64,000 nucleotides of DNA from Plectosphaerella cucumerina. Taxonomy: Eukaryota; Ascomycota; Sordariomycetes; Glomerellales; Plectosphaerellaceae. The notes beneath the pieces were generated by a model. The model saw only the letters and a list, made by a program, of their open reading frames with translations, was not told the DNA's origin and ran no database searches. The position numbers and the translations under genes are program-made. Below are positions 12,993 to 24,463 of the stretch, one piece after another. The stretch's first letter is position 1. The number at the start of each line of letters is the position of its first letter. The stretch covers positions 2,356,001 through 2,420,000 of the forward strand of contig JAGPXD010000005.1 in assembly GCA_020746995.1 (NCBI GenBank). Direction: 5' to 3'.

Positions 12993-13235
12993 GTGGCAGC
13001 CGCAAAGGCTGGTCAGCAGGTCGTTGTACATCACATCTCGGCTACGGGGTGAAGGCTGCGCAAGCAAAGTTCGCATAAGCTTACTGGGCTCGGGAAATAG
13101 TACTCAAGTCTTCATTCCAAACTCCTTCTCTATCTTCAAGAAAAGCCAGCCTCGGTCTTGGGCATCGCATAAAACTCAACAGCAAGATACATGACCCTAT
13201 AGCATGAGGACGGAGCCCGCTCGTGCAAGATATGT

Positions 13236-15905
13236 TCAAGCCTTCTGGCCCGGCTCGACAGAGAACGGCTTGCTCTTGTCCAGCCGAGTCTCCCCGCCAC
13301 CAGTAGTGTCGTCTTTGGTCAAGACATCGGCGACACCCTTCCTCTTCAGGTACGCGGTGTAGTACGTTTCCAATGCAGCAAACTCCTTCCAAAGATCTGG
13401 GCCGAAATGTCGCAATACATCGTGTAAAACCGGCACAAAGGCAAAATCAGCAAGTGTCGGGTCTTGACCCGCGACGAAGGGCGCCTCGGCAGCGTATGCT
13501 TCCCACACTCCCAGCTCCTTCTTGATCGTCTTGTGATCATCGGCAGCACGCCATTTGTCGAGTAGGGCGAGCCCCTGCTGGAATCTGGTGTATGTCCGGC
13601 CAGCTTGGTCTGGGGCAGGCGACCCTGACTTGTGAGCACCGTACACTGCGTCGAGATATAGCATGATAGCCACATCTCCTTGCACTCTCGTCTTGGCCGT
13701 GTCGTTGTCCAAGAATCTCACCGTGGCAGCTGCCATGGTGGCATGATCGGCAGCATCCCTATCGTCAGTGACCGATGATGCCATGCTTCCTTTGGCGTAG
13801 TTGATGTTGAGTTCGGCCAAAGTGAGCCGAATACGCGCGTTCGTGATGGCATCCGAGCAGTAGAAGAAACGAGGCGAGCTGCTCATATGCAGAACGTCAA
13901 ATCCGTTTCCGTAATGCTCTTCCCAATCAAAGTGGCTCGAGTGGTTCTCAGTTCCGAAAGCCCTGAGCATGGCAACCATCTCGTCACTCTGGCCGTTGAT
14001 GACAGGCTTAGCTCCAGCCCTGGTCTTGGAGGTGGCACCCTGGCCCCAGATGAGCTTGTTGTCGCGGTCAAGGAATGTGCCGATTTGTCGAAAGGTGAGG
14101 GAGATACGACTGCCACCGAAGGCAAGCTCGGCGTCAGACTTTTCTCGGTCCAGTCTCTTGTCTTGCTTGATGGAATGAAGCCAGCGCATGTTGGTTGTGA
14201 GGCCGACACGGCACAAGGAGTTGTGCGGAAGCCTGGCGCGCTGTATTTTGCGCTTGTTGCCTTCAGTCGGAGGTGAGTCGGAAGGCGCGCGTTTTGGCGT
14301 GTCCCTGTCTGCACGCTTGGTTCTGAAAACCATCGTTCTCTCCGCTCCAAGGCTGACATTGGTGATGTAGGACCCCTTCACGATGTCAAGAGACTTGTCG
14401 CTGTGCTCCGATATGTAATCTGTCCCGTCTCGGTAGAACTGTATGAGAACGTGGTTCAGTGGATGTCCCAGTTGCTTTTCCGCCTCATCCTTTATTGCAG
14501 CAACTGACGGCGAGAAGGGAAGCAAGGGGGGCGCCTCATCCGAGGGGTGCCGGTACACAGGCATACTGCCATCATCGGCCACCGCGCCTTGAACGGCTAC
14601 CAGGCGAGGGACCTCGCCTCCTTGGTGCGACATCTTTTGCCACTTGACCTCGCTCTTGAGCTTGTCGAATATGCCGTCTTCTATCGAAGGAGGTAGCACG
14701 TTGAGGATGACCGTGGTATCACCCTCACAAAGGGGTTCCGGCGACGTTGGCTCGAGAGCGCCCTCGACAGCTGGAGGGCTGGAAAGGGCCTCGAATTTGG
14801 CAGTGGCGGGTACCGTTTCGCTCTTCTCGGGGGCAGTTGATGCTGTTTTCTCTATTGCACCGGGGTGCTTCGCTGACACTGGCTCCGAGCTCTCGTCCGT
14901 CACAGGCAAGATGGGCACTGCCAGAGTCTTTTCGTCCTCTTTCTGGGTGGTCCCTGACGTACTCCTTGTCTTCGACGCTTGCCCGACGACGGTGGAAAGA
15001 CCATCGTCATTGGGCCCCTTTTTGGCGCGGGGAGCTGGCTGCGCCTCTGGGTCGACCTCTAGGGCTAGACCTGCCGCTGCCGAAGATGATGATTCTGGGC
15101 TGTCCACCGAAGATCGTGGCTCGGTCAACTTGAGAGCCGCCAGCTCCTCGTGCAGAGCAGGGGGGCTCCCGAGGGTTGTTGGCTTGGCTCGTGGCTTCGG
15201 CTGGGCTTTTGGTTTTTCCTCGAAGATGCTGCTGCTTTGGACAATGTCGCATCCTGTGGCCTCAACCATGGCTTGGAAGGCAGAGGACTGTCGCGATGCC
15301 GAATTGTAGCCACAGCAGTCTTCGACCACAGTGATGTTGTAGCCGTACATAGCAGCATCAACAGCAGTGGCGTAGACACCGACATTCCCGAGAGAGCCAC
15401 AGATATACAGCTCGGTGATGAGCCTGCCTCTCAAAAGATGCAGAAGCTGACCCGATTTAAACGCCGAGTAGTGAGACTTGATGAAAGTGATGTCTCGGGG
15501 TCCAAAGGTTTCCTTGATGCGTGAGGGCACCTGGGATCCCGCCGGGGATCGGACACAGGCGGCACCACCCTGCGTCAGGAATGCCTCCGGGTCGACATCT
15601 GTAGGCGCCTGAACTTTGGCGGATCGACGTTGAGATGTTGGTATATCGACCGGAATGGGTTCGTCCGACGTCAAAATACTCTCCCCAGCGACAGGCCGGC
15701 TTTTGGCGAACTCGCTACATGCCCAGACCACATGGCTAGACTTGCGGATGTGGCTGGCAAGGCGGAGGGTGCGGTCAACGAACCCTGCCGGCTCGCTGAC
15801 ATGGAGAGCCCCCTGGGTATCGATGAAGTCGCTCTGAAAATCGATTACGATGAGCGCTTTGCGAACAGGAAGTTTCGGAATGGCGGATGGGTCGATTGGA
15901 AACAT
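13236..15905 (-). CDS. Fusion protein: isochorismatase-like + AlkB-like dioxygenase + GST-like domain
   Basis: A single exon of 889 codons starts at the ATG at 15905. The frame is open further upstream, to an ATG at 16043, but residue 1 here lies just before the first domain. Residues about 15-225 form an isochorismatase-like (cysteine hydrolase) fold: Asp22 and Lys143 match two members of the D-K-C triad, but the nucleophile position in NVGVYATA (residue 176) is Gly. Residues 230-395 are low-complexity and Ser/Pro/Ala-rich. Residues about 397-610 are an AlkB-like Fe(II)/2-oxoglutarate dioxygenase with an HxD pair (His501, Asp503), a candidate distal His577, and Arg600/Arg606 for 2-oxoglutarate. 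Residues about 690-860 resemble a GST C-terminal helical domain, with DPTLADFAF as the typical N-capping segment. The AlkB part suggests nucleic-acid demethylation or repair. The roles of the flanking domains are unknown, and a regulatory or scaffold role is inference. Confidence 0.85.
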   Translation of the reverse strand: MFPIDPSAIPKLPVRKALIVIDFQSDFIDTQGALHVSEPAGFVDRTLRLASHIRKSSHVVWACSEFAKSRPVAGESILTSDEPIPVDIPTSQRRSAKVQAPTDVDPEAFLTQGGAACVRSPAGSQVPSRIKETFGPRDITFIKSHYSAFKSGQLLHLLRGRLITELYICGSLGNVGVYATAVDAAMYGYNITVVEDCCGYNSASRQSSAFQAMVEATGCDIVQSSSIFEEKPKAQPKPRAKPTTLGSPPALHEELAALKLTEPRSSVDSPESSSSAAAGLALEVDPEAQPAPRAKKGPNDDGLSTVVGQASKTRSTSGTTQKEDEKTLAVPILPVTDESSEPVSAKHPGAIEKTASTAPEKSETVPATAKFEALSSPPAVEGALEPTSPEPLCEGDTTVILNVLPPSIEDGIFDKLKSEVKWQKMSHQGGEVPRLVAVQGAVADDGSMPVYRHPSDEAPPLLPFSPSVAAIKDEAEKQLGHPLNHVLIQFYRDGTDYISEHSDKSLDIVKGSYITNVSLGAERTMVFRTKRADRDTPKRAPSDSPPTEGNKRKIQRARLPHNSLCRVGLTTNMRWLHSIKQDKRLDREKSDAELAFGGSRISLTFRQIGTFLDRDNKLIWGQGATSKTRAGAKPVINGQSDEMVAMLRAFGTENHSSHFDWEEHYGNGFDVLHMSSSPRFFYCSDAITNARIRLTLAELNINYAKGSMASSVTDDRDAADHATMAAATVRFLDNDTAKTRVQGDVAIMLYLDAVYGAHKSGSPAPDQAGRTYTRFQQGLALLDKWRAADDHKTIKKELGVWEAYAAEAPFVAGQDPTLADFAFVPVLHDVLRHFGPDLWKEFAALETYYTAYLKRKGVADVLTKDDTTGGGETRLDKSKPFSVEPGQKA

Positions 15906-15935
15906 GGCTGCCCGGTGGTCAGCAAGTCGTTGACG

Positions 15936-15942
15936 TGACTCA
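15936..15942. promoter_or_regulatory. TGACTCA site upstream of the AlkB fusion gene
   Basis: A perfect TGACTCA lies 31 bp upstream of the start codon at 15905 (minus strand) and overlaps a TGACGTGA sequence. It matches the Gcn4/CPC1/AP-1 class. It is close enough to the ATG to be in the leader rather than the promoter, so function is uncertain. Confidence 0.3.
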
Positions 15943-16574
15943 GAGTAGAAAGTATAACAAACAAGGCTGTTACGTGGTACTAGGCAAATTTTGGAGACGA
16001 AAAATCTCAGGTATTCAAGTGACTGAATATTGCCAGGGCGCATCAAGTAAGAATGAGCTGAGGAGGATGAGTGTTTGCAATTGCGACCCTGGAAAGCCTT
16101 GCGCTTAAGAGGGAAAAGCTACTTGAACCTCTGTGATGTGATGAAAGCGGCGATTTAGTCCAAACCCCACCCTCCTACATGCATGCCAGCGGCCTACACC
16201 GGTACGATTCCTTCAGCTAGGTAGACCGCCATGACAAGGCCGACAGCTGCACCAACACCCAAGTTACACCCAAAGAGGGTACCTGACTTCCCTAGCTACA
16301 CCGACTCGGAACCATTGGTACCTGTCCCCGCCACAATTCAGCCCCGGGCGCTGTATCAGTGCCGTTCCTGTCAACAACCTGAGACAATAACAATGCTACT
16401 AACACACCAGGGCTCATTTGCCGTTTGCCCACCGTTTCCATAATGGCGATGAATGCATGAATAGCAGATGATCCTTGGGCACTGGCCACGTTGTATTTCG
16501 CGGATGAGGCTGCGTTTCCCGGGCTCCTGGTTTGTGATGGGAACACCGCACTGCCTACACCCCGTTCTTGTGTC
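15943..16574. other. Intergenic region between the fusion gene and TAF8
   Basis: About 630 bp hold the promoter of the fusion gene and the 3' region of TAF8. I see no supported gene, RNA or repeat. Confidence 0.4.
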
Positions 16575-17638
<1,064 letters not shown>

Positions 17639-18289
17639 CCTGTTGGTCTCGGAGCAGACAGGGCGAGATTCCGTCGTGGCAGTGTACAGAGGATGGTTTC
17701 AAAGTCGACAGCTTTCTGTCGCCGGAGCCGGAGCTGGTGTGAAGGATCGGCGGGTTGACTGGCCTCTAGGCTGGAGCGAGTGTAGGTATCTAGGCAGCTG
17801 GCTAGAAGCAGGCAGGAACCTTTGGAATCCGAGTCGCTGGAGTATGCGTTGAGAATTCGGAGGGCTGTCGCAATGTCACAACCACGGAGTAGCTTGACGG
17901 CAGTGCAGTTGGTCTGGCAGTTGCCGCGTAGCTACGGGTAGCGTACCTTACCTGACGTGACCGACCGACGACCGCGGCAGCCGTGGCCCCTTGTAGGTAC
18001 CCACCCAAGCCACGTCTCCCCACATTAGATGGGGCCTGCAGCCTGATCTCTGAACCCCTGTTTGATTGGTGCAAGAAGCTGCAAGGCTACCAGGCGCTTT
18101 CCTTGAACAGGCACGGTCTCCGCCCTAAGCGAATTTTTTCCGCACACAACCTGCCTGCCAGACAATTGAAGCACAGACCGGAGCTGCTGCACTCTACCTC
18201 ACCAGACTCAGATTTCTTACATCCGAGTCCGCGACAACTTTTCTTCCCATTCTCGTCCACAAGATCGTGTCGATTGTCGCACATTCAGA
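17639..18289. other. Divergent promoter region TAF8/RACK1
   Basis: About 650 bp separate two divergent start codons. The half near RACK1 is pyrimidine-rich (runs of CT and TTC), as usual for highly expressed fungal translation genes. No gene is supported here. Confidence 0.45.
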
Positions 18290-19769
18290 ATGGCTGAGCA
18301 GTTGGTTCTGAAGGGCACCCTCGAGGGCCACGTGAGTTCCTCTTGTTCCGCCGCCTGGCGCCCTCGGCACTTGCTGCGTCGAAGGCTTCATTCATGAATT
18401 GGGGACGGCCCGGCTAATGCGTGGACGACACAGAATGGCTGGGTCACCAGCCTGGCTACCTCCATCGAGAAGTATGACGACTCCAACGAATACGTGCGAA
18501 ACGATTGTCAGACCGAAGGCTGACCAACTTTCACAGCCCCAACATGCTCCTGTCCGCCTCCCGCGACAAGACCCTGATCATCTGGAACCTCACTCGCGAT
18601 GAGACCCAATACGGCTACCCCAAGCGCTCCCTCCACGGACACTCCCACATCGTCTCGGACTGTGTACGTTTTCTTCCAACTTGCCGACGACACCTATACG
18701 ACAGGCGCCACGAAGCAGCCCAATTCACCTCTTGACGTCGAATCATCCAGCTGACACGAATTTCTTCGCCATAGGTCATCTCGTCGGACGGCGCCTACGC
18801 CCTCTCGGCGTCTTGGGACAAGACCCTGCGTCTCTGGGAGCTTTCCAGCGGCACCACCACCCGCCGCTTCGTCGGCCACACCAACGACGTCCTCTCCGTC
18901 TCGTTCTCCGCGGACAACCGCCAGATCGTTTCGGGCTCGCGCGACCGCTCCATCAAGCTCTGGAACACCCTCGGCGACTGCAAGTACACCATCACCGACA
19001 AGGGCCACACCGAGTGGGTTTCCTGCGTGCGCTTCAGCCCCAACCCCCAGAACCCCGTCATCGTCTCTTCCGGCTGGGACAAGCTCGTCAAGGTACGCTC
19101 CATCCCCAACCCTGCACGCTTCCCGACCCGACGGCGACACCAAGATGGCCACACCATGATGTTCTGCAACAACAAAGTATTTGCTACTTCAGAGCTTGTT
19201 CACGCAAGCCATGAGACTATTATTTCACCCTGCACTGATATTTCGCCACTTGGTCAACTTTTTTGCCGTCGGTCGGGCCGGCTGCAGGCTTTCTTGATAT
19301 CCTCCGCCAGTCTGGTTTACTGACCCTCGTGTCTCCACAACAGGTTTGGGAGCTCAACACCTGCAAGCTGCAGACTGACCACATCGGCCACACCGGCTAC
19401 ATCAACACCGTGACCATCTCCCCCGATGGCTCCCTGTGCGCCTCCGGTGGCAAGGACGGTACCACCATGCTGTGGGACCTCAACGAGTCCAAGCACCTCT
19501 ACTCTCTCAACGCCAACGACGAGATCCACGCCCTTGTCTTCTCCCCCAACCGCTACTGGCTCTGCGCCGCCACTGCCACCAGCATCATCATCTTCGACCT
19601 CGAGAAGAAGAGCAAGGTTGACGAGCTGAAGCCCGAGTTCACTGCCGTCGGCAAGAAGAGCCGTGAGCCCGAGTGCATCAGCCTGGCCTGGTCCGCCGAT
19701 GGCCAGACCCTGTTCGCCGGTTACACCGACAACATCATCCGCGCCTGGGGTGTCATGTCGAGGGCATAA
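18290..19769 (+). CDS. RACK1: RACK1/CPC2 WD40 scaffold protein of the 40S ribosome
   Basis: Exons 18290-18331, 18434-18471, 18537-18663, 18775-19092 and 19344-19769 encode exactly 316 residues, the usual length for fungal RACK1. The protein is a seven-blade WD40 propeller on the head of the small ribosomal subunit. It scaffolds signalling and, in Neurospora and yeast, takes part in cross-pathway/general amino acid control (cpc-2, ASC1). Repeats are evident from GH...WD patterns such as GHSHIVSDC, ASWDKTLRLWE, SGSRDRSIKLWN and SGGKDGTTMLWD. The start ATG at 18290 gives the canonical MAEQLVLKGTLEGH. The last intron is 251 bp, the longest of this gene, and contains a likely snoRNA (separate entry). 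The gene converges with OST3. Confidence 0.97.
19152..19243 (+). ncRNA. snR24: Probable U24-type box C/D snoRNA inside the last RACK1 intron
   Basis: The intron carries, in order, a box C-like ATGATGT (19156-19162), the 11-base TATTTGCTACT (19178-19188), a D'-like TCAGA, a C'-like ATGAGA (19211-19216) and a box D CTGA (19235-19238). From established knowledge, the yeast RACK1 orthologue ASC1 hosts U24 (snR24) in its intron, and U24 guides 2'-O-methylation of 25S rRNA at a site reading AGTAGCAAATA, the exact complement of the 11-base element. I do not see the second U24 guide (CCACCAAGAT type) in its expected place before box D, and box C is one base off consensus. The identity is therefore likely but not certain, and the ends are approximate. 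Confidence 0.6.
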
Positions 19770-20514
19770 GTCTCTCGTTGTGTGGCGGACTTTGCACAGG
19801 CTGGGTTCCCAAAGGGAAGGGATGGGGACGGTAGATCATGGCGGGCGTCCTAGGCTGGCTTCGTTGTTTGGTCTTTCGGATGCACAGGGTCGGTCAATCG
19901 ACATCGTTGAGGGGATGGGTGATGACTGCATTGCTGGCTTAAAAAGAAGTCAACGAACGAACACTGGACATCAAGATCCCAGAAAGGCAAACCGAATGAA
20001 AAACTCTTCGCATGTTACATCAGTCCCCAGTGTGCGCTTGTGCCTTGACTCCTATCAATTACGTGTAGTATATGACGCTTCACTGATGTTCTTGCTCTGC
20101 TGAAACTGGCGGCACTCTGCGTTGCGATGTAACAAGGCACCGAGGCCCATTTGTTGGTTTTCCCTCTATACTAGTGATCGCCGGACAGCCCTCTCTGAGG
20201 CACCCGCTATGTCTAGGCATCCACACCCGCGTGGCTCAATCCGGAAGGCAGCATAGACGCTTCAGAATCTTGGGGCAGCCTGGCTATGTACAAGTTGTGA
20301 GGCCATGTTCCGGCCACTCGGTGTTGTTGGCTCTTCCTCGTGGCATCGTATTTGGATGCCGGCTCGAGGGACCCACGTCAGTTCAGTGTCTTCTTCAGTC
20401 CCCGCTTCCGATTCACTCATTTCGTGCCTCGGCGATGGCGAAGACGACATCAGGATGTGCGTTGCACAGTCTTTTGGGTAGCTGGCACCCTCTGGTGTGA
20501 CAAGGATCGCCCTC
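19770..20514. other. RACK1/OST3 convergent intergenic region
   Basis: About 745 bp between two 3' ends. It contains no supported gene, repeat or RNA gene, only short open frames without recognisable content. Confidence 0.4.
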
Positions 20515-21688
20515 TCACATGAAGGGTGGCAGAGAGAAGGGGTAGCCGCCGTTCTTGATTCGGAAGATGCTCAGCAAGAAGCTGTAGAGCACGAACAAGA
20601 CGACACCCCAGCCGACGACGGCAATCTGCTGTCTTCTAGGGTCTGTCATTCTGGGCACCTTGGTGGCCAGGCCGATAGCGCAGAATGCAAGCAGGGCGTC
20701 TGGGCATTGATTGTCAGCCTGGAGTAATTTGAGCGTGGCCAAGGTCGATGGTACTCACAAACGCCAGCGACAACCTGCGTCTCCATGCCAAACTGGTTCT
20801 GGAAGCCCGCAGCAAAGTAAGAGACTCCTCCTTTGCCATTGCCAGCCACGTAGGGCACCTTTCGGATCTGGTTGAACATGTGTCCACTGGTGAACACAAG
20901 GATTGCGAAGAGGCTGAGACCAGCCCAGAGCTTGCGGCTCTGGATGAGAGGCAGGAGGTAAGGGTATGCCGTGATGGCCGCAGTTATGCCACCAAGGCTA
21001 AGGACGGTCCAGGAGAACCATCGCATCCAGTTGATGGGTCGTCGGATCGGGGGTTGGGGCCGACCCTGCAAATGGCGGGCAATCCACGAGTGGACCTGCT
21101 CGGCGACCTGAGGACTGTGGCAGTGTTAGACAAAACCCCTTGGCAACAGTACGAGGGGCTGCTTACCCAGTTGTGAAGTCGTAACGGATAGGATCGGAGG
21201 AGGCGACAGCGTGGGGACCAGCTGTGGGCTGGAACAGAAGGAGGACGGGCGCGGTTTGAAGACCAAGCTGTAAAGAGGACCGATGATCAGCTGAATTGCA
21301 TACGAAAGTGTGTTGCGAGCAAAATTAGGAGTATACTTGCCGACATGAAGGTGTCGCGACCATCGGCGAAGTCGAGGGTACCGAAAACGACACGAGAGTC
21401 GCCCTTCTTGTCGCCTTTCGTCCAGCTACCGGCCAGGATGTCCCACTCGGGCTGGAATTCTCTGCAGAGCTGGCAACCGTAGCGAGCATCCATCGCGGTG
21501 AGTAGAACCACGGCCGTGTAGTCGCGCGGGGTGCTTGTGAGCTTCTTGAAGCTGGAATCAACGAGCTTGACTGGCGATGCGGCCAAGGACTTGGAATGGA
21601 ACTCTTGGAAGCGCTGCTCAGGCTTCTGCTTTGCGGCCAGCGCACCAATCGCCATGAGCGAGGCGCTCAGAATCGTGGAGAAACGCAT
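20515..21688 (-). CDS. OST3: Oligosaccharyltransferase subunit OST3/OST6 family
   Basis: Exons 21688-21341, 21267-21167, 21114-20759 and 20699-20515 encode 329 residues. The family forms an ER-membrane subunit of the N-glycosylation complex, whose lumenal thioredoxin-like domain captures cysteine-containing substrates. Visible features are a signal peptide (MRFSTILSASLMAIGALAA), a lumenal thioredoxin-like domain with the CxxC motif GCQLC, and four hydrophobic segments in the C-terminal half. Intron 1 (21340-21268) has a GC donor, GCAAGT. Only this border gives the continuous family sequence FMS-LGLQTAPVLL, and the alternative GT site two codons away breaks the frame. The other introns are GT-AG. 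The gene is divergent from the coiled-coil gene and converges with RACK1. Confidence 0.92.
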
Positions 21689-22148
21689 CTCGAGAGGGCA
21701 ATGGGTGACCACGCTCGGGGAGGGGAAGGATTGTTTGGGCGCGGCTGCTTGTTCCTCAGTAGCTTCAGTAGGTCCCTCCCGATTGCTCGCAATTGAAGCA
21801 ACGTAGGTGGCCACTTGCGTCCCGATAACGGTCCGATAAGAGCCCCAGGAACACCCGTCGGCGGTGGGAGCTTACGAAAGCCATCACGTGTGGGAGAGCT
21901 GGAACTCACGCTAGGCCGCCTTGGGAACCATGTTTACCCAAGCTCCATCTAAACATCCACGATCCCAGAGGCAGCTCTCATCCACGACTTTGCATCGACG
22001 ACGTGCTGTACTCACACTCTTTGGGGACTACAAATACTCCTCGCTGTATGTGAACTCTCATCATCAGCTTCTAATCAGCTATCCTCGACTTTTCCTCCCT
22101 CTCTTTCCACGTGAAAGTCTTTGTGATCATCAGGTTGAGGAGACCGCG
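21689..22148. other. Divergent promoter region OST3/coiled-coil gene
   Basis: About 460 bp between two divergent start codons. The part near 22080-22120 is strongly pyrimidine-rich. No gene is supported here. Confidence 0.4.
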
Positions 22149-24099
22149 ATGGCGTCTCGCACGCGTGGGAAGGAATCTCATCAGGTGAGTTAATGTTGGG
22201 CTTGCAACAAAGCACGCAATGCTAATCGCGTTCCAGTCGGCCCGCTCGGTTCATGACTTAGAGCTCAAGCATCAAGAGAGCATTCACCAGTTGCAAACTG
22301 TCTCCAAGGACGAAGAGTCGAGAAGGCTTCGGGTTCGCCGACACGTAGATGGCAGCGAGATGCAAGATCTACGCTTTCAGCTCACAGTGAGGGATCGCGA
22401 CTTGCAGGAGCTCAAGTCTAGACTCCAGCACGCAGAGTCCGCGGCCAAAGAGGCCAAGGAAGCCTTCAGCCGAATCCAGAGCCTTGTCACAACGCAGACT
22501 CGGGAACTCACATGCCTCAAAGTTGGTAACATTCATCTCCTCGTTCTCGTTCTTGAAATCTGACCTAGATTTCCCTCCAAGGCCGAGCTTAGCGCAAGCA
22601 ACAACGCGGTGGAGGACTCGGCGCAAATTTTGGCAGAGAAGCTTCGTCTCACCCGTGAGCTCAGCACTCTTAAGCCCGAGCTCGAACACCTTCGGGCGCA
22701 ATCGGCTCACTACACGAATGTCGTCGCTGAGAAGCTTTCTCTTGAGCGCCAGCTGAACGCGGCCGAGGTGGAATTGGAGGCCGAGAAAAGAGCTCGACGT
22801 GAAGCAGCAAGGCGAGATGATCAAGGCAAACAAGTCGAGGAAGATCTCCGACGGCTATTGAAGGACGCCGAAAAGCGGCTCGCGATCGAGAAGAAGGAGA
22901 GAGAGCGCCAACAATCTCTCACCGACACAAACCACAAGCACAAGGCCGACATGGACGAGCTAAACGGAAAGGTGCGGAGCTTGGAGCAACAAGTCCTCGC
23001 AGAGAGAAGCGACAGGGATCGAGTTGTCAGGGAAGCCGAAGTCTCCAAGGCTGAGGCGCAAGCCAGGATCGAAATTTTGGAGCAGCGACTGGAATCACTA
23101 AGGGCAAAACTGCGAGCGGCCCAGGTTGACAGGAAGCCCATCAAGCCAAGTGCGACACAAGACGATCGCGCAAGCGATGTGGAAAGGGGCGCGCCGCTTC
23201 GGAAAGGCAGCACGCAGCAACGTGTCGGGAAGAAGCGCAGCGCCCACGAGATGAGCATCGTCGACTCCCCGGGAAGCAGTCCAGATGCCATGGATATGAA
23301 GAACCGCAAAGCTGCGAAGAAACGCGCAGCTGAGCAGAGTCTCGCCGGGGAGAAATCGCTCTTCTCTGTCACGCCTTTCCTCAGCCGTAACAAAACCCTC
23401 AGCCTGGATGCTCTGGCTGAAGAAGACGAGGAAGATGCAGACACCTCTCACATCCCTCAACACGGACATGGTGGCCCGGATGAGCCTTCTGGCGGGCTGG
23501 CCAGCAGTCATGCTGCGAAGGAACCGACAGTCAACAAGGAACGCGCGGTCCACGGAACAGACCTGAAGCCGAAAGTCGACACACAAACACAAAAGGGTGC
23601 CAGATCCCGAGGCAGGCCGAGGAAAGTGCTTGTTGAGGCATCGCCGAACATTGCCATCTCGGCCCCGTCACCTGGAAAGGTCAAGGTCACGACCGAGGCT
23701 GCCCGAGAAAAGTCCTCTGAAGCGACGAAGGTGCCAGCGACGATCCTCTCGACAGCGGGCAGGGTCGCTTCTCGCCCTGAAGACGGACCCTTGGGAGCTC
23801 GGGACGTTTCTGAGGTCCAGCCAAGAGACCAGCAACGATTCAACGGACTAGACGCCGAGTCTAAGAAGAAGAAGCGGCGGCTTGCTACCGATGTTTCGAA
23901 AACGATATTCGATGAGCCGGAGCCAGAAGTCCTCGCCAAGGTGAAGAGGACAGTGAAGACGCAGCTGGGTGGTGGTGGCGCTGCGCAGGGCGCTCTGAAG
24001 ACGAAGAAGATTGGGCTGGCACGAAGCGGATTCGGCGGTGCACACTTTTCGCCGTTGAAGAAGGACAGGCGGGGGGTTGGCGCGAGTTTCCTGGCGTAA
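22149..24099 (+). CDS. Coiled-coil protein with AT-hook-like motif, function unknown
   Basis: Exons 22149-22184, 22237-22521 and 22582-24099 give 612 residues. I do not recognise the family. Residues about 13-270 are charged heptad-rich helix (long coiled coil with repeated Glu/Lys/Arg and Leu). Residues about 270-612 look disordered. They include an AT-hook-like RSRGRPRKV near residue 450, a KKKKRR cluster that could be a nuclear signal, and a compact conserved-looking C-terminus (IGLARSGFGGAHFSPLKKDRRG). A nuclear, possibly chromosome-associated structural role fits; a link to monopolin-type proteins (Mde4/Lrs4) crossed my mind but I cannot support it. The second intron uses a weak donor (GTTGGT at 22522) and acceptor CCAAG. 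It was chosen because it alone keeps the heptad frame, so this junction needs checking. The frame has an upstream ATG-free leader. Confidence 0.75.
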
Positions 24100-24463
24100 C
24101 ATGTATCCTGGGAACTGACAGTAGCGTGGACTGTACTCAGCGCGCGCCCCTGCATGGGGATGGAAGCATTCATGAATTGGCATTGTTCTCTCGCGTCCAT
24201 GTCCCAGAGACTCGAACCTACCTTATGTTCCCCGCTTACAGACTTTGTGATACTGCTGCATGTCGTGCTTCCTGGTCTGGTGATTTGAAGAAGCTGTCCA
24301 TACCCTGGCCGGAATGACTAAGCCGGTTGCTATCATGGACCGGGCACCTGGAACACATGAAAACACTTTGATATTTTCAACATTGCAAAAACGCAGGCGG
24401 ACACGATATGAAGGATTTTCTGGGCCCGAGCCTGTAAGTTTGAATGCAAAGGCACCAGGCAGC
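24100..24463. other. Intergenic region before MRM2
   Basis: About 360 bp between tandem genes. The MRM2 reading frame is open upstream to an ATG at 24314, so the translated region could begin earlier. Nothing else is seen. Confidence 0.4.

Noticed and set aside
16043..16046. Longer N-terminus for the AlkB fusion protein, starting at the ATG at 16043
   Set aside because: The 46 extra residues do not resemble the family and the isochorismatase-like domain begins directly after the ATG at 15905. The longer start cannot be excluded.
24190..24240. GGTTCGAGTC on the minus strand as a tRNA T arm
   Set aside because: The flanking bases do not pair into a T stem and no A box is found at the required distance.
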